DNA of 64,000 bases from Gammaproteobacteria bacterium (GTDB lineage Bacteria; Pseudomonadota; Gammaproteobacteria; Pseudomonadales; Azotimanducaceae). A program made the position numbers and the translations under genes. The stretch spans positions 124,001-188,000 of the forward strand of contig VXLJ01000042.1 of the NCBI GenBank assembly GCA_009841635.1, given 5' to 3'. This document shows, one piece after another, positions 56,115 through 64,000 of the stretch. The notes below the pieces were generated by a model. That model saw only the letters and a program-made list of their open reading frames with translations, had not been told where the DNA came from and searched no databases. The stretch's first letter is position 1; the number at the start of each line of letters is the position of its first letter.

Positions 56115-59111
56115 TTAGTCGTACGAAAACATGATGTCAGAATAGATGTACCGACCATAGTCGCGATGTGCGTCTGCGAAAAATCCGAAGTAACGATCGG
56201 CTAAAGGCGCACGTTCGTCAAAGAGATTTTTGATGCCAATTCGAACTCGCGTCGGAGTGTCTTGCAGATCGAAGCGATAGTCAAGCCGAACATTCCAGGT
56301 CGACATGGCTCCGAGCCAGTATTTCGTGCCATCGCTAAGGGTGAGCGAATTTTGATACATGTCACCGATGGTGGTCTGGGATAGCGCGCCGCCCCATTGA
56401 TCCTTGCGCCAGGTGGCCAACAGTGTGCCTTTGAACTTCGGATTGCCGTTGCGTTCAACCAGGTCGTCGAAGCCTACCACCGGTATATCGCCGGGCAACA
56501 AGCCTGAGTTTTTTGCCTCGATCAATGTAGCCGCGTCGCCACCTGCTTCCTGTTCGAAGGTGTTCATGAACGTCGCAAGATATCGAACGCTTACATCGCC
56601 AAAGTCAGTGGCTGCTTCCCAGTACACACCCAGATCAAATCCTTTCAATGTCCTGGTGTCAAGGTTGGCATAGCGATCGTCAACGCGAACTGCTTGACCT
56701 GCCGGACATATGCCCGCTGCTTCATATACCGCTATCTCGTCAGCGTTGGTAATGGGATTGCGGACGACCGCGGGGTTGCCCACCAATGCGTCACAGTTCG
56801 AACCACCATGCTGTAGGCGGTAAATGAGATCAAGGACCGTGTGATTTGCTTCACCAAATAAGCCAATCGTGTCTTCTTTGACGATGGACCAATAGTCTGT
56901 GGTTACCGTCAATGAGTCCATGACATCAAAAACGAGACCGATCGAGATGTTGTCGGACCGTTCAGGCACTAACTCTTCGCTGCCGCGAGCCGTGCGTTGA
57001 GTCGAATTGACGCAGTCCACAATGTCTTGGCCCGGATCGCCACCCTGATTTGCCGCATAGATGCAAGCGTAGTCCGTACGGGTGTTCTGACGGGCTACGA
57101 TGCTCTCATTAATCGTTACGAGATTAGGCACTCGAAACGATTCTGACCATGATGCCCGCAAGGTAATTGGGTCTGCAATCTGCCACCCCATCGCGAGTTT
57201 GCCGACGACTGCGTGATCGACATCCGAAAAGTTCTCAAAACGCACAGCAGCTTGCGCTTCAACATTGCTCGCTACTGGAATCGCTAACTCGGCAAACAAC
57301 GAATCGACCCTGCGCGAACCATCGTTATCCGGGGTCGGACTGCTGTTAACCACGTCAGAAACGAATGGAAATGTATCACCCTCGAAATCCGTGAACACAA
57401 TCGTGCCATCCAAACGCGGGTCGCGATCGTCTTTGAACCACTCGCGGCGATGCTCGTACCCTATGAGAGCACCCAACGGACCAGCAGGTAGCGTCATCAC
57501 CTCTGGATTTGAGAATTTCAGATCCATCAGCAACAAACCAGCGTCGTTTTCACGATAAACGTCGATCAACGCGCGTTCAATGTTGTTGTCGACGCCTCCT
57601 GCAAATGGGTTATAGGCCGCAGGCGTTGGATCGCTAAGCGCTTCCGCCATGAGCAAATTTGAAACTCGATTGCCTGTCAAGTCGTAACGTTGGGCAATCG
57701 ACCACACTGCCGCAGTCTCCCAATCCCACTCGCCTCGAACCCCTCGAAGTCCTTGTACAAAGCGGAAAACTGAACCATCGTTACTCACCGAACGCGGCAG
57801 CTCGGCGAATCGGTAGTTATCAACGATTAGCTCTAAGCCTGAGCAAGGCACATCACCTATAACGTTCTCCGGAAGTCGATTTGGTGAATCACAAGGGCCG
57901 AACGGGTTGTAGTAGTGATCCGGCGAAATGCGTAGCTTGATAGAACTGAAAGAGGCCGATGGATGCCGATTCATATGCGATTCAGACTTGTAATACAAAA
58001 CTTCAGTAAAACTCTGAGTCGTGTCGGAAATGTCGTGATTGATAAAGGCGAAAACATTGTTGCGCATCAACTCTGCAGAGAGATCGCGAAACTCGTTTAA
58101 GTTGTATCGATAGGTGCCTTGTCCATCGGGTGCGCCGCATACAGTTGTGCTAATCGCATAAGCACAGCGTGAGTCGCCTGTTGGATAGGTTTCGAATTCG
58201 CCGCTTCTATCCGTCACAGGACCTCGAATGTCTAATCCGCTGACACTACGCACAACGTCGAACTGACCATACAGACTGTTCGCGCTCGTATTACGAAAAC
58301 GTAGATCCCCAGCCCAAGGTGAGTCGTCTGGCACTCGACTTCGGAAGTCGGCATGTGCCCAGCGATCGCTCTCTGAAGCGCTAATCCGATCCCGACTTTG
58401 GGTATCGAACATAAGGCCTACATGCGTTGCACCGTCGTTGAAATAACGTCCCCATTCAACATTGACCTCATAGGATTGCCGCGAAACATGCTCGTACAAC
58501 CCACCACGCATTTTGACGCGCAAGCCTTCGATATCGTTTTTTAAGACCGTATTGACAACGCCAGCTACAGCATCTGCGCCATAGATAGCTGACGCACCGT
58601 CCTTAAGCAGCTCGACGCGCTCGATACCAAAAACGGGTAGCGTGTTTGAGTTAACGGTATTGACTGGGACAAAACTACCGCCTATTTCTTCTGTTTGAAA
58701 GCTAGCAGCATTCACCATGCGGCGACCATTGAGCAACACTAAGGTGTTACCGGTGCCGAGATTGCGTAGATTGAATGCGCCGATATCACCACGAGCAGAG
58801 TTAACGCCACCACTGATGTTTTCTTCCTCGTTAAAGAAGTTTTGCCCTTGTTCTGGCAGCATCTCCATCAATGCATCACCAGAATCGACGCCCATAGCGT
58901 CCACATCGTCGCCATCAATGACCGTTACTGGCAAAAGCCCTGATACGTCGGCACCGCGTATTTGCGTGCCAGTGACCACGACTTCCTCAATAACTTCTTC
59001 TTCAGTTACTTCTTCTTCCTGAGCAAATACGGATAAACTCAAAAATGACGCCATAAGCGCACCAGAGAGCACTGACGACAGAATGCTCGTTAGAGTTGAT
59101 GGCTTGTTCAT
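56115..59111 (-). CDS. TonB-dependent outer-membrane receptor
   Basis: The 998-residue protein has a signal peptide (cleavage after LSVFA), an acidic linker and a TonB-box-like EEVVVTGTQIRG. The plug domain includes FNLRNLGTGNTLVLLNGRR and LLKDGASAIYGADAVAGVVN, and a barrel ends in SDIMFSYD. The form matches the large family of marine and soil gammaproteobacterial receptors for peptides, glycans and other non-siderophore ligands. The gene begins 104 bases behind the stop of the peptidase-lyase fusion on the same strand, so the two are probably one operon and act on the same compound. Confidence 0.9.
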   Translation of the reverse strand: MNKPSTLTSILSSVLSGALMASFLSLSVFAQEEEVTEEEVIEEVVVTGTQIRGADVSGLLPVTVIDGDDVDAMGVDSGDALMEMLPEQGQNFFNEEENISGGVNSARGDIGAFNLRNLGTGNTLVLLNGRRMVNAASFQTEEIGGSFVPVNTVNSNTLPVFGIERVELLKDGASAIYGADAVAGVVNTVLKNDIEGLRVKMRGGLYEHVSRQSYEVNVEWGRYFNDGATHVGLMFDTQSRDRISASESDRWAHADFRSRVPDDSPWAGDLRFRNTSANSLYGQFDVVRSVSGLDIRGPVTDRSGEFETYPTGDSRCAYAISTTVCGAPDGQGTYRYNLNEFRDLSAELMRNNVFAFINHDISDTTQSFTEVLYYKSESHMNRHPSASFSSIKLRISPDHYYNPFGPCDSPNRLPENVIGDVPCSGLELIVDNYRFAELPRSVSNDGSVFRFVQGLRGVRGEWDWETAAVWSIAQRYDLTGNRVSNLLMAEALSDPTPAAYNPFAGGVDNNIERALIDVYRENDAGLLLMDLKFSNPEVMTLPAGPLGALIGYEHRREWFKDDRDPRLDGTIVFTDFEGDTFPFVSDVVNSSPTPDNDGSRRVDSLFAELAIPVASNVEAQAAVRFENFSDVDHAVVGKLAMGWQIADPITLRASWSESFRVPNLVTINESIVARQNTRTDYACIYAANQGGDPGQDIVDCVNSTQRTARGSEELVPERSDNISIGLVFDVMDSLTVTTDYWSIVKEDTIGLFGEANHTVLDLIYRLQHGGSNCDALVGNPAVVRNPITNADEIAVYEAAGICPAGQAVRVDDRYANLDTRTLKGFDLGVYWEAATDFGDVSVRYLATFMNTFEQEAGGDAATLIEAKNSGLLPGDIPVVGFDDLVERNGNPKFKGTLLATWRKDQWGGALSQTTIGDMYQNSLTLSDGTKYWLGAMSTWNVRLDYRFDLQDTPTRVRIGIKNLFDERAPLADRYFGFFADAHRDYGRYIYSDIMFSYD

Positions 59112-59215
59112 TGATTTCCCCTATCGCGCTTGGTATGACTCTACTTGCGCAGTGAAAAAGTCGGGCACGATAACTACACAAGTTTGAATTATCCAACTTG
59201 GTGTCAAAGTTAGCT

Positions 59216-61837
59216 TCAGTCTGACGCGTGCTTTGCGAGTTCGTTCAAACGCACCTCTAAGCGGTATGCCGCGTCATACATACGAGCTCGTTGGGATTGC
59301 AGCCACATTAAGTCACTTGCCAATATTTCACGCTGCTTCACGATCGCATCGCCTACAGCGTCGAAGCCGGGTTCACCGGGATCTGAACGAATTGCGACAA
59401 AATGGCGCGGGTTAATGGCATGGCGAAGCGTTAGCACTGGTATTGCCAATGCATCATCTAGCGTCTCTTCATATATCGAGTGGAACTCCGCGTCTGTGAG
59501 CTCGTTCAACTGTTTCCCGTCATCACGCGCTTGTTCAACAAGCCGTTTTGCATAAGCGTGCGCAGACCTGAAAGGTATACCGACCTCTCGATGCAGCAAG
59601 TCAGCAATCTCCGTTGAGGTCGAGAAACCCCGCGCCAATTCCGCCAATGCTCGTTCTTGATCGACGCGAACACTTCGCACAAGCACACCAAATCGTTCAT
59701 ACACGGATGTTGCGTCTGCCAACATGTCCACAAGTGGATCGACGGTACGATAGTCATGCATCCCGATGTCCACGTTGTGGTTCAAAAGCTGCTGTTCGAA
59801 CGCCATAGCCGTTACATGCGCGGCTAATGTGCGTATGCGGTCAAGCTCACGTGGATTACGCTTTTGCGGCATGATGCTGCTACCGCTGGTCAGGTCTTCA
59901 GCTAAATAGATCCAAGGTCGCGGATTGCGTTGCTGAGCGTGGACGTTCGAAATGAATTTGGTTACGGATGCAATACTTTGGGCGATGACACTCGCGATTT
60001 CAAGTTTGTAGTCTGCAGTAGACAAAAAGTTTGCGTCATAGGAATTCTCGATGGGTCGATCAAAAGCCAGCAAACTCGCCATATGCTCACGATCCAGCGA
60101 AAACCCAGACCCAGAGCCTGCAGCAACTCCGAGCTGACTTTGATTGAGTCGATTGAATGCTGCTTGAATTCTCTCGCTATCGCGGCTCAACGCTGCGTCG
60201 AAAGCCGACAACACATGTGCGTAATTCGTGGGTTGCGATGGCACACCGTGCGTGTAAGCTGGAATGACGACCTCGATGTTCAACTCGGCAGATTCCAACA
60301 ACGCCTTTCGAGTAGCCAGTAACGCGTCATAAAAACCAAGCACGTTTGCTCGCGCGTACATGCGTCGAGCTACACCGTGCAAATCTTGGCGCGATCGACC
60401 GATGTGCACGTTAGATGCTTCAGGACCTAGCTTGTCGATTAAGTGCGCTTCTAACGTGAGATAGTTCTGCCCACCTGGCCATCCTTCTTGTTCTGCTTGT
60501 CGCTTAAACGTCAACTGTTCTCGTGCTATGTGTGCGCCCAACTTCCGCTCAAGTGCCACATCTTTCACCAAGCTAAGCAATGAAGCACCATTGGCGTCCA
60601 CCATAAAACAGAACAATTCAGCGCAAGGTTGCACGTATGGCACTTCGTCGACAAGCTCAAGCGAGCCATAAATCTCTGCTGTAGCGAGGGCGAACTCTTC
60701 AGCGGTTTTTACGACCTCGGCAAGGTCCGATTCGTCGCCAACTTCATAAGTGATTGAAGGAATCCCATAGGTTTTAAAGAAAAAACCTTTGGCGGTGCCT
60801 TGTTCAGTCAAAGGCCTTGGTGCATATTCAGGTAATTTCGCCACACCACGCTGTTCAACGAAGTCAAGCCACTGCACCGCAAAATTTGGCGGATTCGTGA
60901 CGTCGTCCGGCATTTGTGTATACAGAACATCGCGATTGGTGGAATGAAAGTCCAAATGTAAAACAACCTGCTTGCCGTTGCTGACCACTTCGCTTAGGTA
61001 ACGCTGCACAGATTGAATTTCAGGTTGGCTCGCATCGAACCAATCACGGTTCAAATCCTTACCCTGCAGGTTATGTCGCCAATGACCGGCTTGGACGCCA
61101 TCCGGGTTCAATAGTGGAACGAACAATATCGCGTGATGCCTAAAAAAGCGGTCAACGGCTTCGCTGCTTGACTCATCACGTGAGACCTTCATCCTAAGCA
61201 GCGCTTCAACGAATGCCATGAATGCGACCGAACCTGAGACTTCCGGAGGGTGCTGACGACCCAGCAAAACAACGAACCGATCAGCCTCCGGATTTATGAT
61301 CAATGCTTCAATTGGGCGTTTAGCGACAGAAAAACCTATTGTCTTTTGTTGTATAAAAGGAAAGTTTGAACGCAAATTGGCGATCCAATCTACATACATA
61401 CTTTCGTCTAATATTTTCTGTGCCGATATATATCCTTTCGATAATGCCGAAGGTATCGTCATAGTAAGTGTGTAGTCGTCTATTTCTTTTATGTGATTTG
61501 CAGAAAGTTCTTTCCATACTTTTTTATCTTTGCTGAATTTAGGTACATATCGATGCGGCGCTTCATCATATTTCAATATAACTTCGACGTCGGACGAATC
61601 AGCATTTAAGCGTTCAAACCTAAACCCATACCAGGGACTCGGATTGATCGGCGTATCTTCCGGCAAAACATCAAGTTCAAATCGATATTCATCTAATACT
61701 CGACAAGCGTGGTAATTAGCCGTCGGAAAGTCCTTGGCTATCACCATTGTGTTCGAATGGCACGTTTCGTTGGCAGCGTGTATCGAAGCGGTCGCTACCG
61801 CAGCTAATATGACAACTGACCAAATGCCGGCACGCAT
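59216..61837 (-). CDS. Secreted fusion of M14 metallocarboxypeptidase and argininosuccinate-lyase-type C-N lyase
   Basis: The 873-residue protein has a Sec signal (residues 1-21). Residues about 45-165 look like the beta-rich N-domain of cytosolic-carboxypeptidase-type M14 enzymes (PWYGFRFERLNA). Residues 185-395 are an M14 catalytic domain: zinc ligands H196 and E199 in RQHPPE, NPDGVQAGHWR, DLNRDW, third ligand H298 in DFHSTN, and catalytic Glu365 in TYEVGDES. Residues about 405-873 are a lyase domain of argininosuccinate-lyase size. It keeps HIGRSRQD (478-485), YTHGVPSQPTNYAH with His530 and His541, and the signature GSSIMPQKRNP (652-662). Both active sites look intact. No stop or frameshift separates the parts. 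The lyase superfamily is normally cytoplasmic, so an exported copy joined to a peptidase is odd. Confidence 0.88.
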   Translation of the reverse strand: MRAGIWSVVILAAVATASIHAANETCHSNTMVIAKDFPTANYHACRVLDEYRFELDVLPEDTPINPSPWYGFRFERLNADSSDVEVILKYDEAPHRYVPKFSKDKKVWKELSANHIKEIDDYTLTMTIPSALSKGYISAQKILDESMYVDWIANLRSNFPFIQQKTIGFSVAKRPIEALIINPEADRFVVLLGRQHPPEVSGSVAFMAFVEALLRMKVSRDESSSEAVDRFFRHHAILFVPLLNPDGVQAGHWRHNLQGKDLNRDWFDASQPEIQSVQRYLSEVVSNGKQVVLHLDFHSTNRDVLYTQMPDDVTNPPNFAVQWLDFVEQRGVAKLPEYAPRPLTEQGTAKGFFFKTYGIPSITYEVGDESDLAEVVKTAEEFALATAEIYGSLELVDEVPYVQPCAELFCFMVDANGASLLSLVKDVALERKLGAHIAREQLTFKRQAEQEGWPGGQNYLTLEAHLIDKLGPEASNVHIGRSRQDLHGVARRMYARANVLGFYDALLATRKALLESAELNIEVVIPAYTHGVPSQPTNYAHVLSAFDAALSRDSERIQAAFNRLNQSQLGVAAGSGSGFSLDREHMASLLAFDRPIENSYDANFLSTADYKLEIASVIAQSIASVTKFISNVHAQQRNPRPWIYLAEDLTSGSSIMPQKRNPRELDRIRTLAAHVTAMAFEQQLLNHNVDIGMHDYRTVDPLVDMLADATSVYERFGVLVRSVRVDQERALAELARGFSTSTEIADLLHREVGIPFRSAHAYAKRLVEQARDDGKQLNELTDAEFHSIYEETLDDALAIPVLTLRHAINPRHFVAIRSDPGEPGFDAVGDAIVKQREILASDLMWLQSQRARMYDAAYRLEVRLNELAKHASD

Positions 61838-61934
61838 ACCCTTCGCAAACCCTGAAATAAACGCTCAATTTTGCATGTAAGAACCTCGGGTTCACTACGT
61901 ATGATTCCGCCTCTCGTTTGCGAATCTGCTTAAT

Positions 61935-62546
61935 TTGTCGGAGCATTCTCTTGCCGCCATATCGGAACGGCTAATCGAGCATAAACCTGACCTCATACGG
62001 CCAACACAGCGCACAAGGCAAGCAGCGGTAGCTGTCGTGCTACACGAATGCGCACAACCCGAGGTGCTGTTCATCAAGCGCGCCACCGTGGCAGGCGATC
62101 CTTGGTCGGGCCATATGGCGTTTCCTGGCGGTCATAAGGACGATACTGACGACAATCTCGTTGAAGCAGCAATGCGTGAAACAAAAGAAGAAATCGGCTT
62201 GGATCTGACCAATTCACGCTTCATTAGCGCACTATCGCACCAACGCGCTGCACCTCGTGGCAAAACCGTCGATATGCTCGTCGCACCGTATGTGTTCGCG
62301 ATCGATTCCATCCCAAATTTAGATCTAAATCATGAAGTCGATGAAGTCGTGTGGGGTTCCTTCAATGCCATGTATAGCGGCGCAAACCATGACGTGGAAT
62401 ATCGACCTGTCGCCGCGTCTCAAGTCCCCTTTAATGGCTATCGCTTAGCGCAACAACACTTTGTTTGGGGATTAACTTACCGCGCGCTCCAAACGCTCTT
62501 TAAAGCAGTCGATCCCAACTATCAAGTACCCGCAGAACCTGCTTAA
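61935..62546 (+). CDS. Nudix hydrolase, probably CoA pyrophosphatase-like
   Basis: The 203-residue protein starts with TTG. It has the CoA-diphosphatase form: DPWSGHMAFPGGHKDDTDDN leading into AAMRETKEEIGLDL, the Nudix helix, then SHQRAAPRGKTVDMLVAPYV. The NuCoA subgroup splits CoA and its derivatives into 4'-phosphopantetheine and adenosine diphosphate; related members act on other nucleotides. Divergent from the fusion gene (97 bases between starts), with its stop overlapping the stop of the convergent NTF2-like gene. Confidence 0.84.
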   Translation: MSEHSLAAISERLIEHKPDLIRPTQRTRQAAVAVVLHECAQPEVLFIKRATVAGDPWSGHMAFPGGHKDDTDDNLVEAAMRETKEEIGLDLTNSRFISALSHQRAAPRGKTVDMLVAPYVFAIDSIPNLDLNHEVDEVVWGSFNAMYSGANHDVEYRPVAASQVPFNGYRLAQQHFVWGLTYRALQTLFKAVDPNYQVPAEPA

Positions 62547-63010
62547 CCAGCGGCTTCGGCTTCTCGAAGTACAGCTGCTTTTTTACTGAGATGCTTCTTG
62601 ATTCGCACCGCGTCAAAATCCAATTGCGCCAATGCCATGCCCGTATTGAACTGCTCCTCGTAGCGACCAATTAGGTCATGGCTAAACGTGAAGTGCCCTA
62701 TGCCGTCAAACACCACTTGCTTGCCGTTGGCCTCCGGCAAGACGGAGTTGTAACTAAATAGGTACGTCACATACCCTTGATCGTTTGTGAGCGCATGGTT
62801 GGACATACGCCAACGAAAGTCCTTTGCATGCCCCCAAAAGTGATCTTTCAGCATCATTGCGATAGCTTCGCGACCAACAAATGCCCCATAAAAACCGTCC
62901 ACGTACACACCGTCTGGCATAAACAATGCAGCGAGCGCTTCACCATCATTCGCTTCGACGGCTCGCGTGAAACTTAACGTCACCGCATGAAATTGCTCTA
63001 AGTTCTTCAC
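62543..63010 (-). CDS. NTF2/SnoaL-like protein
   Basis: The 155-residue protein starts with GTG and has the cone-shaped NTF2-like fold pattern: AVEANDGEALAALFMPDGVY, then FVGREAIAMMLKDHFWG, RMSNHALTNDQGYVTYLFSY and FDGIGHFTFSHDLIGRYEE. Such proteins are polyketide cyclases, isomerases, hydratases or simple ligand binders. No catalytic assignment is possible. Its stop overlaps that of the Nudix gene (convergent). Confidence 0.78.
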   Translation of the reverse strand: MKNLEQFHAVTLSFTRAVEANDGEALAALFMPDGVYVDGFYGAFVGREAIAMMLKDHFWGHAKDFRWRMSNHALTNDQGYVTYLFSYNSVLPEANGKQVVFDGIGHFTFSHDLIGRYEEQFNTGMALAQLDFDAVRIKKHLSKKAAVLREAEAAG

Positions 63011-63099
63011 GTTTAATCCAAGTTCCTGCAGCTACATTTTTCAGCTTAAGCATTGCCATTACCACCGATCTATTGTGATCTTCGATCGGCCTTAACCGA

Positions 63100-64000
63100 T
63101 TGAACCTCATCAGTCGTTATCCTGCGCTTAGAGAACGTGCGTATGCGCTGTTCTTTGTAGGCTCGTTAGCCGCGGTAGGCGCGACGCAGTTATTGACGTT
63201 TGGCCAGCTATGGCTTGTCTATGAATTGACTGAATCTGCACTCATGCTGGGTTGGCTTGGCGCGGCGATGTCGCTGCCAAATCTCGCCGTCACCTTGCTC
63301 GGCGGTGTGATCGCCGATCGCTACGACAAACGCACGATCCTGCAAGTGACTTCCAGCGGGAACATGTTGCTGAGCGGTATATTGGTGGTGCTCGTTTTGA
63401 GTGGGGATATCGCCGTTTGGCACATACTTCTAATCGCTGGCATATCGTCATTGCTCAACGGTTTCGACTGGCCGACACGGGTAGCCATTTTTCCGCAATT
63501 GGTCGAGCGCGCTGCCTTACCAAGTGCTGTCGCGCTCCACTCGTTCATCTGGCAACTCATGCGCATGACCATTCCCGCCCTCACAGGTTTCCTGCTGTTC
63601 GCCGCAGGCGTTGGCGTTGTATTTGCGGCAGCAGGTATCGGCTATCTCATGATGTGCGTGACCTTGCTGTATTTACCGCTTCGTCCCGCCCTTAGCGCAA
63701 GCAGCTCGGTTGGCGCAGGTGCGCAAATTCTCGAAGGCATCGGCTTCATTCTGCGCAATGACATCTTTAAGTACCTGCTCTTACTAACGTTTGTAGGCAT
63801 GTTTTTTGTGAACTCGCACACCCAGCTCATGCCAATGTTTGCGAGCTTGAATCTAACTGATGAAGTTGGACTTGGCTTTCTGTTGGCCGCAGGTGGGGTT
63901 GGATCGATCGTAGGCACATTGGTGATCGGCGGCATGCGCCAAGACGGCGATTTGACCTACGCCATGTTGCTTAGTGGCGTGCTCGCTGGCGTGGCGACCG
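63100..64000 (+). CDS. MFS transporter, 3' end outside window
   Basis: The open frame runs from the TTG at 63100 off the right edge; a stop at 63076-63078 limits the start, and TTG is the only good start codon before the first membrane segment. The 300 visible residues hold about eight membrane segments and the MFS loop GVIADRYDKRTILQV between TM2 and TM3 (G-x-x-x-D-R-x-x-x-R). LVYELTESALMLGWLGAAMS and FDWPTRVAIFPQLV fit the MFS_3 (enterobactin-exporter-like) group. The substrate is unknown. Confidence 0.83.
   Translation, partial: MNLISRYPALRERAYALFFVGSLAAVGATQLLTFGQLWLVYELTESALMLGWLGAAMSLPNLAVTLLGGVIADRYDKRTILQVTSSGNMLLSGILVVLVLSGDIAVWHILLIAGISSLLNGFDWPTRVAIFPQLVERAALPSAVALHSFIWQLMRMTIPALTGFLLFAAGVGVVFAAAGIGYLMMCVTLLYLPLRPALSASSSVGAGAQILEGIGFILRNDIFKYLLLLTFVGMFFVNSHTQLMPMFASLNLTDEVGLGFLLAAGGVGSIVGTLVIGGMRQDGDLTYAMLLSGVLAGVAT

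Noticed and set aside
59216-61837. Assembly artefact joining a peptidase gene and a second argH
   Set aside because: The frame is open throughout without a stop, the lyase part differs clearly from the argH at 47531, and a linker of sensible length joins two complete domains.

Overview
The window looks like a chromosomal piece of a gammaproteobacterium. The reasons are the hemC-hemD-hemX-hemY operon divergent from argH, a Rho of gammaproteobacterial type, a D-arginine-dehydrogenase-like flavoprotein, and two large TonB-dependent receptors. Base composition is near 50% GC, with a few AT-rich patches. I see no tRNA, rRNA, CRISPR array or insertion sequence. Genus and order cannot be read from the sequence.

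Layout. (1) 1-4.1 kb: an RND efflux pair (adaptor, cut by the window edge, and inner-membrane pump), then 1.3 kb without a convincing gene. (2) 5.4-18.9 kb: a redox and secondary-metabolism block. It holds an alpha/beta hydrolase, a luciferase-like F420-type oxidoreductase, a cyclopropane-fatty-acid-synthase-like methyltransferase, an Opp-type ABC importer (binding protein and two permeases, no ATPase), and a compact coenzyme F420 cluster (npdG-cofE-cofD-cofC). A Rieske oxygenase, a lipoprotein serine hydrolase and a questin-oxidase-like protein follow. (3) 18.9-42.0 kb: an unusual 23 kb locus. It has four pairs of a TPR protein with a CRTAC1/ASPIC-UnbV beta-propeller protein, one extra TPR lipoprotein, a 1395-residue TonB-dependent receptor with calcium-loop-like inserts, three tandem Sel1-type proteins with glycine tails, and an orphan PLD-like protein. 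(4) 42.1-50.0 kb: housekeeping genes rho, hemY-hemX-hemD-hemC, argH and hemB. (5) 50.0-56.1 kb: a DUF6265-like protein, a D-amino-acid-dehydrogenase-like flavoprotein, a three-domain PEP-synthase/rifampin-phosphotransferase-like enzyme, a small hydrolase and an atypical ClpP-like peptidase. (6) 56.1-61.8 kb: a TonB-dependent receptor behind a secreted protein that fuses an M14 carboxypeptidase to a complete argininosuccinate-lyase-type C-N lyase domain. (7) 61.9-64 kb: a Nudix hydrolase, an NTF2-like protein and an MFS transporter cut by the window end.

How the genes work together. The F420 cluster makes and reduces the deazaflavin cofactor that the luciferase-like oxidoreductase should use; the FO synthase genes are not in the window. 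The TPR/CRTAC1 locus encodes only exported proteins around one giant receptor, which suggests an envelope assembly for capture or uptake. Its pairs fall into two classes that differ together in gene order, sequence and membrane anchoring. The carboxypeptidase-lyase fusion with its own receptor looks like a second system that processes and imports a peptide-like or succinylated compound. These two loci are the best candidates for undescribed biology.
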